A DNA stretch of 64,000 nt, from the NCBI RefSeq assembly GCF_043641665.1, contig NC_092196.1:20249192-20313191 (forward strand), in the 5' to 3' direction. Source of the stretch: Enoplosus armatus (lineage: Eukaryota > Chordata > Actinopteri > Centrarchiformes > Enoplosidae). A program made the position numbers and the translations under genes. Below are positions 49,165 through 59,046 of the stretch, one piece after another; within the stretch, counting starts at the first letter, position 1; every line of letters starts with the position of its first letter. The notes under the pieces were generated by a model. It was not told the origin of the DNA. It saw only the letters and a program-made list of their open reading frames with translations, and made no database searches.

Positions 49165-49635
49165 ATCATTTATATAGAAATGTCAGCATAGCATTCGCAT
49201 AATGATGGAAACAACAACGCTGAGGGCTTTGGGCCTCGCACTCTGATGGCTGTGTGCAAACGTCACCAATAATGTGTCTTTAGTCTAGACATGTCAGGGC
49301 TCTGTGGGATCTATATCCACGCCTTTTTGTCAGCGCCTTCAATCTTCCCTGTTGCTCAAGAGCTAAGTGCAAGAGATTAATAAGTGGATTTGTAATGCAC
49401 AACCTCAGGTTTGACACTATAAGTCATCGGCTGTTTATCGCTTCGGCTTTCTCGCCGGATTGAAAAATGGCAGACGCTGAGTAAGTTAGTTAGCCAGGCC
49501 TCCCACCCCACCCTGCACCCTGCCACCCTCCCATTTCACAACCCCCCCCCCCATACTTCAGGACCAGGAGGTACAGTATACTGTAGCAGCTAATGAGCAG
49601 CTTGTGTCTTCTCTCTGTTTGTTTCCCTCTGGCAG

Positions 49636-49779
49636 ACAGATGATGTGACGCAAACAGAGGGCTCTCAGCAGCTCCAGCTCCAGCACTCAGACTCGTCAGA
49701 GAAGCAGCAGCCCAAGAGGTTACATGTCTCCAACATTCCCTTTCGCTTCCGGGACCCTGACCTAAGGCAAATGTTTGGG
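49636..49779 (+). CDS. rbfox3: RBFOX3 exon with start of RRM (48 codons)
   Basis: This exon carries the linker and first part of the RNA-recognition motif, which binds (U)GCAUG in pre-mRNA. The acceptor is CCCTCTGGCAG|ACA and the donor GGG|gtgagt, both good and phase 0. The translation runs TDDVTQTEG, a glutamine-rich stretch, SSEKQQPKR, then the RRM start [23 protein letters not shown]2 is LHVSNI (about residues 155-160 counting from ATG 374), and the IPFRF phenylalanines correspond to those RBFOX proteins use for base stacking. [14 protein letters not shown] matches RBFOX3 wording, where RBFOX1 has KSQPKRL and RBFOX2 KSTPKRL. The 144-nt length fits the RBFOX family exon. The open frame continues into the intron to 49884, but without family similarity. 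Confidence 0.97.
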
Positions 49780-52535
49780 GTGAGTACCTTGAAGGAACAT
49801 TTCAATTTATTACAACGTGGGTCTCAATTTTGTAGGTTTGGCCTTCGCCTGTCTGTTATGATAACGCTGCACTTGCTAAGATAATTCCCTGTGATCTGGG
49901 AACACGTTAACAACGCGACTCACCTCGCCTGGAACACAGAGTGCCTCCTCTAAGATCAGAGCAAATTATAACACCATCATGAAACTGAATATCTGGTTTA
50001 TCGAGCTTCAAGCAAAACGAGCAGTGAGGTTAAATCAGACAACACGGGCCACGTATTTAATGAGTGAGGCGATTGCTTAAACCAGCATCCAGCAGCTACA
50101 TTATCAGGAAAAAAAGGAGAACCTCCCGGGTTTCTACTAGTTGTGAAAAGTAAAGAAAAACAGCCAAATCAGTTACAACCGGGCGCTGATGAAGTTGAGC
50201 GGTTCGGCTAACCCGAGGTTGGTTTAAAGCCCGTTTGATCTCCCGACTGCTCGAGTTGTTCGTCTCTTTTTAGCGAAGCTGCCGTGTCCCCAGATCAACA
50301 GATGAGCGATTAACTTGGAGAGAACAATGTTATTATTAACAATAGAAAAAAACAGTTGACTTTAATTTCCTATATCTTGGTCACTGGCGCTGCACAAACA
50401 CAGAACATCACCTGTTCAGAGGTCACGTATACAGAGCGGTCAGCTGCAGACAATCAGATTACATATCAGCATCTCCAGTGGTCCTCAGGAGAAATCCTCT
50501 CTTTCTCTCTCGGTCTCTTGCCCAATTAATGAGGCAATGAATAGTTCAACAGCTCACCCTTGTGTCTCACAAAAGCCTAAATAAGAATTGAACCAAACAG
50601 CCCCAATTCAATAACGATAATGGACCTGAATGGAGACGATTGCCAAAAATGTACTTTAAATGTTATGCGCTAATTGGACCATTAGAACCCAGAGGCGTTA
50701 ATTCTCGTCGTTATGAAGACAACATCCAGCTGATGATATTAATTACTCGAGAGGCCTGGCTGTGGCTTTATAAATTGTAGACAACATGGATGCTCTCTCT
50801 CTCTCTCTGTCTCTGTCTCTGTCTCTCGCTCTCTGATTGTGGGCTTTATTGTTCCCAGCTCTGGTGCAGGTCGTGTGGAATCCAAATCGCCTCAGTAATT
50901 AGCTCGGAGGCTTTGTGTGCCTGGCCGCCGCATGCAGATATACGATATAAAATTGATCGCAGCCCACCCAGTCCCCCTCAATCAACCTACGCACCCACGT
51001 GTTGCCCGCTCCTTCCCGTTACATGCCCCCCCCCGCTTCCCGTCTTGGTGGTTGGCATAGTAGAGGATGGTGGGATTGATTGTCTTGGGTAGAGCTTGGC
51101 AAGGAGATATCTGGTCCGCTCCACCCTCTGACATGGCCTCCACAAAGGGCCTTTGTGTGATCAGCGTGTGCAAAGCCTCATCCCTCCAGCTCTAATGGCT
51201 TCTGGAGCGCCACCAGCTCAATACGCCATTACTGCTGCGCATGAGTGAAACCCACAGACATGCAGGCCGCAAAACAGAGGAGAAGGAGGGTGGAGGTGCG
51301 GCACGACCCACTAGAGAAGGCCCCCTGCAGCGCAGCCGAGTCCCACCAGGATCTCCGTCTGCTCCGACGCGGCAGAAAAAGGAGAAACCCTCAGAAAAGG
51401 TTTCACCACCAGTAGAGAGCTTTGAAGCCGGCACCTAAAACAAGAAGGGAGGACCTGAGATGCACCCTGCACGACTCGGGATTAAGGGTGTGGAGAAACC
51501 TGTGAGCCTTTAACGAGGCGCTGAATGAAGGGCTCATTAGGACGACCACAGCGGACCTTAATCAGTAATTAGAAACTGTGATCTCTGAGAGCTAGCAAGT
51601 GCAGAGGAAATGAAAACACTCCAAACGTGAGCGAGCTCTGTGCGGCGCCCATGCTGCGCTGCTTGAGGGTGCCCTCGTTTGTGCGACTGGGTTCTTCAGC
51701 AGCGCTTCTGTCAGTGCATGTAAGGGCTCTTACAGCATTCCCCGGAGCAATCAGGACCTCTGCCCTCCCCCCATCCTGCTGTCACACTGACTGCTGCGCC
51801 TGAACATGCTCTCCACTGGCACTCTGCTGTTTGAATACACGGGGCTGCTGTAGCGTAATTATAGGTTTCTGAAGAGCTTAAAGATATTCAAGCTAATCAA
51901 AGGTGGAGGCACAGTGGCCTCGATCCTGTTTGTTGCTTCCACACTTGGAGGCTTAAGGCGAAGAAAATACAGTGTACTGTGGTTTCATTTAGGAAAGAGG
52001 CAGCAAGTCCACACCGTATCAAAGGACCACACCAGTGTGTTCACATGTTTTAGCTTCTTAACTACAAATCAGGCATTCTTTTCATTTTGAGTGTTTGCTT
52101 CACGTTTTCAGATTTCAATTCCTTTTATGTCTGTTATGTATTTCAGCAGAATGATTCTGCTTTACTTAATAACAGCAACGTAGTGGAAGCCATATTCAAA
52201 TTACATTTATTTGTCAGGGACCAAGTACAAAACACATTAATCTCAGACAAGGAGAAGAGACGTGTTGTACCGCGGGAACGAATGGAAACGAACGGACATG
52301 TAAACCCTTGTAGCAATGTAGCAGAACAATTCAGCTTTGATAAGAAAAACAAAATATAGGTCATAAATGGGGTAAAATGAATGAATGATTTTATTTTCAT
52401 ACTGATGTTGAATAGTTTTAATAGTCTGTGGATGAATCGAGCTGCAGCCTCTTAGATGACGTCAGTCTCCCTTGTCCTCCCTCTGGAGACTCCTCCCATT
52501 GAAGCTATTGTTTATCGGTGCTGCTGATGCAGCTG

Positions 52536-52581
<46 letters not shown>

Positions 52582-53995
52582 TGTGTGGGTGGGGATAGAA
52601 GTGCATGAGATCACTGGTGAGCAGCGAGCAGTCCCCAGCGCCATGTGGAAATCCACAAAGACGACTTCCTCTGAAACTAATTAATCGACGCCACAAGCCC
52701 ATTACGCTCGGTTAAAACAATTAGCATCTGCACATTGCGTGGGGAAAGCATTGTCATCTCAGGCGAGAAAGGGGCATCACGCTGGGATATAAATGGCTGT
52801 GTGTGTGATCGAGCCAACGCTTCCCATTCGAATCAATGAAGCCGAGCGCCATATGAGGCAGATGTGTGGAATCTATGGAATCTCCTTTCAGCAGCGGATG
52901 TATGGGGAAAGAGATACACCCCGCTGAAACGGAGGAGGTTTTAAATAACCGAGCTTCGTTTTTCCTTTAACTCGGTGCGGTGAGGTCACTGCGTAACCCT
53001 TTCAAGTGGGAGGGAACATACGTTTTCCGCTAACGCATAAACCCTCACCTCCTCGAGCCCACTCGACTCACTCCAGCCAGATAATAGCCAGCTCCTCCTA
53101 ACCCCTATTAGTGGCTCAGTCAAACGATCCATCCATTCCCATTGAGCGCCGACCACATGGAAGGCCCATTTCTTCCCTGTTGTGCCGAAATGAAGGCGAC
53201 GCGGACCGCTTGACAGGGTAATTAGTTTTAATGAAATAATACGGCCATTGTAGACAGCAATTAAAAGTCGCTCTCACTCCACTCATTAGAGGAACTTACA
53301 GTTTACTTTCATTCCTCTGTTTTCTAATGATCCGAAGGCAGGCCTGTTAAATCGAAAGGCTGGAGCATGTTAACCCCTGGGGACTGGCCCTTAGGTCCTG
53401 TTGACTGTGAGAGCACACAAACAAAGAGAGGAGGAGAGAATAAAGAGGAGAGCAGAGATAGGCACATAAAAGGACGGAAGCGTACGTTCAGAACTGATCC
53501 GCCGAACTTTCCACGAGTCAGAGCTCGGTTATCTGCTCAGGAGACTTGTGAAGTGGGTTTTCCCAGGTGATCGCGAAGGTGTAGCGGGTTTTATATCTCA
53601 AGACAGCATGAAAATATAATCTGAAGCTTCTTCTTTCTCTTTGTGTTAAAACAAGCAAGCAAACAAACACCAGAAATGCTGATATGTAATCAAAGATCCA
53701 GTATTTTTACAGATACCGTGATCTCATCTCATATAGTATTGATAGAAATACAAAAATGCATTAAAGCAGCAGCTCCGAGTCCTCTCTTTTTAAAGCGTGC
53801 CAGCCAGCTTCAAGAACTGTTTGCCGAGCTAACAAATGCAAATTGACCACCATTTCCTCACAAAAGTAACATTTCCATATTGCCTTAATGGTTTTTCTTT
53901 CTCCAGTCGTCCTCCTCATGAATTCACAGCCAGTGAGGCTTTCTAACTCCATCTCTGCCCCGCTCTTCTTTTCTCTTTTTCTTTTCTCTCTGCAG
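49780..53995 (+). other. intron 3; no gene seen
   Basis: This 4.2-kb intron contains CT-rich simple sequence (50795-50835), a GT tract (52541-52588) and repeat-poor blocks (50500-50780 and 51480-51720) with no recognisable function. The segment at about 52165-52350 (TTTGTCAGGGACCAAGTACA and surroundings) resembles a fish repeat but cannot be placed. The intron ends with a long pyrimidine tract and TTTTCTCTCTGCAG|CA. Confidence 0.6.
52541..52588. repeat. (GT)n microsatellite
   Basis: About 19 GT units, then an interrupted tail. Confidence 0.95.
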
Positions 53996-54049
53996 CAATT
54001 TGGAAAGATTTTAGATGTGGAGATTATCTTTAATGAGCGAGGATCCAAG
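53996..54049 (+). CDS. rbfox3: RBFOX3 RRM exon, 54 nt
   Basis: The 18-codon exon encodes QFGKILDVEIIFNERGSK, the middle of the RRM between helix 1 and RNP1 (about residues 175-192 from ATG 374). It is identical to the vertebrate RBFOX consensus as I recall it, so it does not separate paralogs. Acceptor TCTCTGCAG|CAA has a strong pyrimidine tract and donor AAG|gtaagt is near perfect. Phase is 0 at both ends. It joins directly to the 93-nt exon in the family plan. Confidence 0.98.
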
Positions 54050-54145
54050 GTAAGTGAACTAGAACGCCAGCTGCTTCATTACCATGTACTTCTTCTGTTT
54101 CCTAATGATGGCATTAGTGTAGTGTGTACATTGGCTGAGAGTAGT

Positions 54146-54368
54146 GGTCCCTAAGCCTGGTCCTGGAGAGCTGCATCCACCATGCCTCTCTTTCTCTGTC
54201 TCCCTCCCTCCCTATTGTTTTTGTTGTTGCAGCTCTAACCCAAGTTGTGAATCATTAGCCCTGTCAATCAATTCATTATTGAGCTGTTTCACAATTCACT
54301 TAATCCACCAGCAGGCTGCAGGTCCTCACACTTATGGAACTGAAACTGCTTGTTCAGGGACCGGGTCC
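54146..54368. mobile_element. hAT-like MITE remnant (candidate)
   Basis: The left side reads GTGGTCCCTAAGCCTGGTCC (near 54145), followed by TGGAGAGC, and near the right side is TTCAGGGACCGGGTCC (54354-54369), which is an imperfect inverse of it. From memory this is the typical end of an abundant teleost non-autonomous repeat ('agtggtccccaaccctggtcctggag...'). The inside is diverged and non-coding. It begins about 100 bp after the donor of the 54-nt RRM exon. No target-site duplication was identified. Confidence 0.35.
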
Positions 54369-54544
54369 TCTTTGAAGCCTACATTATTCTGATTTTATCC
54401 TTTTTGTTTTTAAATGTATAAACTAAATAAATATAAAGATACCCTTAACTTTCAAGCTTTGGACCAACAGGACATCTTCTGTTTGCTTTTATACCTTCAA
54501 TTAAAGGCCACATCCATCATTTGTGATTTAAAGGAGCCAGCTGA

Positions 54545-54963
54545 GGGATAAGCTCGGCATTATTCTATAATGTTCTTATTGTCGGCAAATCCCATGAAAA
54601 GACCAACACTAACAATGTGTTCGACCTCCCCACTCTGTCTGTGGCTCTCATTGGTTCAAATTGGGCCTCAGATATACTGATTTATTTTTCAAAGAGGCTC
54701 CAAAAGCAGCTGGGCACTGTAGCTTTTAGTCACTTAAACAGGACTAAATAGTGCCATTGTTGGGGACTATTTTCAGCAGCGGATTAATCCACATTTGGTG
54801 CTCCGGTGAGTATTTCTGGCAGCAGGACGGCGTGTGTGGGATTGAGTTAAAATAAACCACAGTGTGTTTTTAATATTTTTTGGGCAACAATGGAGCGCTA
54901 TGGCACCGTAACATACGTAGGTTTTGTTGAGGGATTTGTTGACATAAATATTGAATAAAGACA
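54545..54963 (+). repeat. dispersed repeat family, copy C
   Basis: This is the same family and orientation as the copies at 31089 and 45613. Shared blocks in order are GGATAAGCTCGGCATTATTC, CGGCAAATCCCATGAAAAGACC in two parts, AATGTGTTCGACC, CTGTCTGTGGCTCTCA, AGGACTAAATAGTGCC, TTGTTGGGGACTATTTTCAG, GCGGATTAATCC, CACATTTGGTGCTCC and GTGTGTTTTTAATATTTTTTGGG. An extra segment at about 54655-54720 is not obvious in copy B. Non-coding. Confidence 0.7.
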
Positions 54964-56716
54964 GCCCTAACCTTTAAGGTCTGACATCTGAAATATTCAA
55001 TATACTCAATAATTTGACCTCTTAAAATCGTGTTTTAACCGTGTCTTTCCTGCACAGCTTTGATCATGTATGTATGTATTTCAAAGATAATCTGAACTCC
55101 TAAACCAAGAATACCAACAAGCCACCAGAAAAATAGCCACAGCGCTGCTGCGTTACTGCAGTATTAGTCTCCCAACCACCTACCATGGACAGGTAAAGCC
55201 TGCGGTGGTGTGAACAGCCGAGTGCTACTCATCCAGCCGTTCACTTAATAGAGTGTACTAAGCTCCACAGCTTTCCATTCATAAAGGAGACAGGATCCCC
55301 GGATGGGTGTTGAGGCATGAATACTATTGATTCCCATTCATACCTGGGAGTAGTTTGGGCTCGTATACAGGCTTGCATGGAGCCCTGGAACCCGGCGACG
55401 CCGCTGCACTCGGCCCCCTCTGCCAGACAAGATTGAGCACCGGATAAACCTGCCTCCACCACCGTAACAAGCATTTATTGTTTGTGCCCTACAAAGCCAT
55501 TACCCATGATGCCTCTCTCTCTCTCTCTCCCTCTCTCCCGCACCCTGCGTGCTACATAATGAACCTACCAGGCCATTAATAAACAATCTATTTCCTATGA
55601 AGCTTTGGCAATTTGCATTCAATATGTTTGTCTCCTTTGAAAAATGGTGGCTCCACTCTCCCCTCTTGTAAGCTAATTATTTGTGCATGATAAAAAAAAA
55701 AGATAGAGGGGGGGGGTAACCACAGTCGGGTGAATGTCCAAAGGATTAATTTTGCCCTCAATTCCTTTTTTGAATTTATTTCTTTATCTCTCTTTCCCCA
55801 AGGACAGGTCCCGTGTTATTTATGCTAGGAATAGCAGCCCGGAGATCCTGTGTATGCATACGAGATCACACTGTTCGCCATCTCTCACATGTATTACATC
55901 CTCCAGCAATTATCAGGCAGCGTCGGCCATGCTCCCTCTCCCCCTGCCCGCACCTCCATAAGTATATATAGAAACCAAAGGAATGGGACTTGTTTGGCCA
56001 GCATATCTTAATGCTTTTGCGATCGAGCTCAGGTCCAGTATCCCAGTCCACATAACTCAAGGAAGTGACAAACCCCCCAGGGGAGCGAGGGAGACAGAGA
56101 GTTGGGGGGAGGGGGATGGAAATGAGAGGTTGGGTATATTTTGGTCAGGGTTTTAAAGTCAATATCCCGGCTTCTCTCTGTCACACAGGATGGTATTTGC
56201 GGTGACACCATTCACTTTTTCGCATCAATGGGCCGGTGTAACTTCGCCTCCGTAAAAATGTCCTACTTATAACAGCAGTGAATTAGAAATAGTCAGAGAT
56301 CAAGTTAACGTCTCTCTTCTGAGAATCACTCCTTCTCCTGTAGCCCACGTCTTCAAAGGGAGACGGGCCGTTTGAGTGGCCGCGCTGCCGAAGTTGTGTA
56401 GATAATTATACGACTATTATGGCAGCTCACGCAGTGTTTTGCATCCGCTGCTTCCTGACATTCACCCATGGCACCGGTGCTGTGCTGTTTAATTGGGTAA
56501 AGCAGGCAGGTTTGTTGGTGTTGTTGTGCGAGGTCATGTCACCGTTATCCTCTCCTCCTCGGATCTCTCTGTTTGCTGTTTCCTGACGCCTCACTAACTG
56601 CCTCTAATTAATCTGGCTGCTTACAACTCGACTCTGCCGCCGCCGCTGCTCACCTACTCCTGTCTTCTCACCTCTCTTTCCCTTCTCTCCCCCCCCTTCC
56701 CCTTTCTTTTCCCTCT

Positions 56717-56755
56717 GTGTGCGGATGTGTGTGTGGGGGTGTGTGTGTGTGTGTC
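56717..56755 (+). repeat. imperfect (GT)n tract upstream of the 93-nt exon
   Basis: GT-rich sequence about 50 nt before the RRM exon at 56807. In RNA this is a UG-rich tract of the kind bound by CELF proteins and TDP-43 (known preference of these families). Whether it acts here is inference. Confidence 0.8.
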
Positions 56756-56806
56756 CATCCTTTCCCTCTCCTTTTTCTCTGCCGGTGGCTAACGTGGCGC
56801 TCTCAG

Positions 56807-56899
56807 GGCTTTGGGTTTGTAACTTTTGAAACAAGCACAGATGCCGATCGTGCACGGGAGAAACTAAACGGTACAATCGTAGAGGGACGCAAAATAGAG
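56807..56899 (+). CDS. rbfox3: RBFOX3 RRM exon, 93 nt (RNP1; likely cassette exon)
   Basis: The exon encodes [20 protein letters not shown] and [11 protein letters not shown], the C-terminal half of the RRM including RNP1 (KGFGFVTF across the junction, about residues 192-199 from ATG 374). [17 protein letters not shown] matches RBFOX3, whereas RBFOX1/2 read [18 protein letters not shown]. Both ends are phase 0, so skipping removes 31 residues in frame. In RBFOX1/2 the corresponding 93-nt exon is known to be skipped under RBFOX autoregulation, giving a protein unable to bind RNA. Here the donor is GAG|gtgctt, weak at +4 and +5, and the acceptor has a poor pyrimidine tract, both consistent with regulated splicing. 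UG tracts lie on both sides and TGCATG motifs downstream. Confidence 0.97.
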
Positions 56900-57026
56900 G
56901 TGCTTTCATTTATTCCCTTTTTCCCGTCTTTTTCTACTTCCTGCCTGCTGCCTCCTAAACTTACCTATAAACCTGTGCATTAGCATGCGGCTCCTATGTG
57001 TGTGTGTAGATATCTGCACTCCTGAA

Positions 57027-57048
57027 TGTGTGTGTGTGTGTGTGTGTG
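57027..57048. repeat. (TG)11 microsatellite
   Basis: Eleven TG units about 128 nt downstream of the 93-nt exon, immediately before the ATGCATGCATGCAT tract. Confidence 0.9.
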
Positions 57049-57054
57049 CCTGGA

Positions 57055-57064
57055 TGCATGCATG
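57055..57064 (+). promoter_or_regulatory. RBFOX-binding TGCATG doublet, +156 of 93-nt exon
   Basis: Two overlapping TGCATG motifs (57055-57060, 57059-57064) in the + (transcribed-sense) strand. UGCAUG is the established high-affinity RBFOX site. A downstream intronic position usually promotes inclusion of the upstream exon. Further copies are at 57165-57170 and 57420-57425. Confidence 0.6.
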
Positions 57065-57164
57065 CATAATGGTGCATATAACTTGTTCTCAGTAGAACAC
57101 GGGATCCATACATGTCAACCCGGACACGCTAGTTGTCCATCATCACCTGACAATGCAGAATGAA

Positions 57165-57170
57165 TGCATG
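57165..57170 (+). promoter_or_regulatory. RBFOX-binding TGCATG, +266
   Basis: Single TGCATG in the sense strand, third distinct site of the intron 5 cluster. Confidence 0.55.
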
Positions 57171-57419
57171 CCATCATCCTCTGGGTTCCTGTCAAATCTG
57201 AGAAGACCTGCATTCCCCTGTCACCGTCGTTTAGTGTTGCCTGCTCTAATTCTGCTCGTGTTCGCGACGAGCTGAGCCCCCACTCAGTCATTCTCATCAG
57301 GTCAATAGAAGAAAATCAAAGCACTGTCTGTGTTTTTCTTTTGGAATCCATTTGTTTATCCAACCAATTACTGAATTTGGAGGATGTGCTTTTTTTTATT
57401 CATACCTGTGGGTAATTGA

Positions 57420-57425
57420 TGCATG
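57420..57425 (+). promoter_or_regulatory. RBFOX-binding TGCATG, +521
   Basis: Single TGCATG in the sense strand, about 260 nt before the 61-nt exon. It could act on either neighbour or on none. Confidence 0.45.
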
Positions 57426-57681
57426 CTTTCCCCCTCTTTCCAGTAATTTAATAATATGTTAGAAAATTGAAATGATGAATAAATTCATGAAAGGGTGAAC
57501 CAAACTCAATCACACCAAAGTGCTACAAACATTTACATAATCATTTATTTATTTATCTATTATTTTATGAATTTGCCTTTTTATTCGTCCTGGTTTGCTG
57601 CTTGCTTTTGGCCCATCCTGCATATCTGGGTAGTAAATGTGAGGGTCGGTGATAACAGGGTCTGTTATTGCTTTCGAACAG

Positions 57682-57742
57682 GTGAACAATGCAACAGCAC
57701 GAGTGATGACAAACAAAAAAGTGGCCAACCCTTACACGAACG
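57682..57742 (+). CDS. rbfox3: RBFOX3 exon, 61 nt
   Basis: The exon encodes VNNATARVMTNKKVANPYTN plus the first base of Gly, just after the RRM core, and includes the conserved ATARVMTNKK segment. It enters in phase 0 and leaves in phase 1, completed by the first two bases of the next exon. The donor AACG|gtaagt is strong. The segment KKVANPYTNG differs from mammalian RBFOX3 (KKTGNPYTNG) and RBFOX1 (KKTVNPYTNG) as I recall them. The 61-nt size equals the family exon. Confidence 0.97.
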
Positions 57743-57833
57743 GTAAGTGTCAAAGTGCGTCATAAAACCTAAAAAGTAATAACATTTCCGCTTAGTTCTC
57801 TTTGTGTGATGACTTTTTGTTTGGGTCCACCAG
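57743..57833 (+). other. intron 6, 91 nt
   Basis: Very short intron with gtaagt donor and TTTGGGTCCACCAG acceptor. It is close to the usual minimum for vertebrate introns and contains no other feature. Confidence 0.9.
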
Positions 57834-57887
57834 GCTGGAAGCTGAATCCAGTGGTAGGAGCTGTCTATGGTCCTGAACTGTATGCCG
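57834..57887 (+). CDS. rbfox3: RBFOX3 exon, 54 nt (post-RRM)
   Basis: It supplies the last two bases of Gly, then WKLNPVVGAVYGPELYA and the first base of Val (phase 1 out). AVYGPE is shared with RBFOX2/3, where RBFOX1 has AVYSPE. The family uses this exon as the junction to alternative 40-43-nt brain or muscle exons in RBFOX1/2. RBFOX3 instead joins directly to VTGFPYP, and that is what is seen here. Acceptor CCACCAG|GC and donor GCCG|gtaaga. Confidence 0.97.
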
Positions 57888-58749
57888 GTAAGAACCCTAC
57901 AGCTCCTGCAGTTAGAATTTAGAAAGAGTGTTTTTCTCTCCACCTTCCACCACATGTACTGCACCGCACCTGAGGCCACTATCAGCCGCAGCCAATCCCA
58001 ATCTGACCCCTGAATTTCTACAATCGGGCTCATCCTGAACCTACTGAACATGAAATTCCCCTCAAATCAAAGTGAATCTGAGAGCGGCCCAGATAAGCAG
58101 TGGATGATCCAAGCCTCTCTGAGTGGCTGAGGGAGCCTGAGCCATTGTTTGCGCGGTGTGCAACTGTAAAGCTGAAAAAAATGATTTCAAGAGCAAGCGC
58201 CCCTGCAACTGTTATCAGATTGTGGAGGGCGCTGCTGTGGATGGATTTGCCAAGTGCGCCAGATTGACTTTTACAGAGCTAACCGAATAAGGGAGATTGA
58301 GTGAGCGATATTGTTGGCACCTACCCTGTCGAAGGCCGCTATTCCTTCTGGTCTCAGTAATGGAGGAATGAGATGAGCTCAGTGGGGTTTTCCCTATCTC
58401 TCTCTGCCTCGACATGCCAGCTTTATTGCTGTATGTTATATGAACCCTTTGCATTTTAATGAGGGGGAAATGGTACTATTTCATTTGGAAGAAGTGCTGA
58501 GCACATCGCGCCACTTTAACGGCTTTCCTTTCTGCTCATTAGACTAAAATCTGTTCATTCCCCGGACAGCTTTACGGCGAACCTCTAAATAACTGTCCAT
58601 GACAGAAAGCAGTCATCTATCATTTTTATTTCATCCCCAACCCCTCACCCCCTCCATGCCTCCTCCCCTGCCTCCCACCTCCTCCACCTCCTCCTCCTCC
58701 CCCCAACACTCCCTTGGTTTCGACATGTTCCCCTGATAATTATACACAA

Positions 58750-58773
58750 ACACACACACACACACACACACAC
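58750..58773. repeat. (AC)12 microsatellite
   Basis: About twelve AC units, simple sequence repeat. Confidence 0.9.
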
Positions 58774-59022
58774 ATCCCGCTGCAGGTGCTCAAACATCTA
58801 CATTACGCCATGGTCAGGTGAATGTTCACTAGATTAAAAATCTGGACATTAAGTAAGTCTCAACTTATATTAACAATCATTCACTGACCTACATACACAC
58901 ACAACACCACCCCCCTGTCTTTACACTCAGACCAAAGCATTCCAGCATACAGAAATAGATAACCTATGTAGAACACAGACACTAATACGTGTCGCCTCTT
59001 TCATGCGCACTTTCTCCATTTT

Positions 59023-59046
59023 ACACACACACACACAGACACACAC
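59023..59046. repeat. interrupted (AC)n microsatellite
   Basis: AC repeat with a single GAC interruption. Confidence 0.85.

Larger units (their letters stand above)
42478..49635 (+). other. intron 2; dispersed repeats, no gene
   Basis: This 7.2-kb intron holds AT-rich sequence (42640-42860), a dispersed-repeat copy (45613-46135), a pair of ZNF143-like motifs (46202-46369), a T-run at about 46410-46431, an imperfect GATAAT/TGATGA-rich tract at about 47865-47965, GT/CA tracts (45285-45304, 48056-48086), a 16-base perfect palindrome of CCGG units at 47630-47645, a fish repeat fossil (48640-48830) and an unexplained minus-strand frame (48889-49164). CTC/TTC-rich sequence lies at 44178-44215. No alternative exon could be supported. 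Confidence 0.6.
54050..56806 (+). other. intron 4; two repeat remnants
   Basis: This 2.8-kb intron holds an inverted-end repeat candidate (54146-54368), dispersed-repeat copy C (54545-54963), a CT-rich tract (55513-55540), a purine-rich block (56065-56120) and a C/T plus GT-rich 3' end (56680-56780). TGCATG (RBFOX core) occurs at 55374-55379 and 55684-55689, more than 1 kb upstream of the 93-nt exon. A CTAAC branch-point candidate lies about 15 nt before the acceptor at 56806, followed by a weak pyrimidine tract. Confidence 0.6.
56900..57681 (+). other. intron 5; RBFOX-motif cluster
   Basis: This 782-nt intron has a GT tract at 57027-57048 and TGCATG at 57055, 57059 (overlapping), 57165 and 57420, an excess for its length. 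The remainder is AT-rich with no gene. It ends in a weak pyrimidine tract (TTGCTTTCGAACAG|GTG). Confidence 0.7.

Noticed and set aside
49780..49884. Extension of exon 3 to the end of its open frame
   Set aside because: The donor GGG|gtgagt at 779/780 and the family exon end at QMFG fit exactly, and the sequence after it has no RBFOX similarity.
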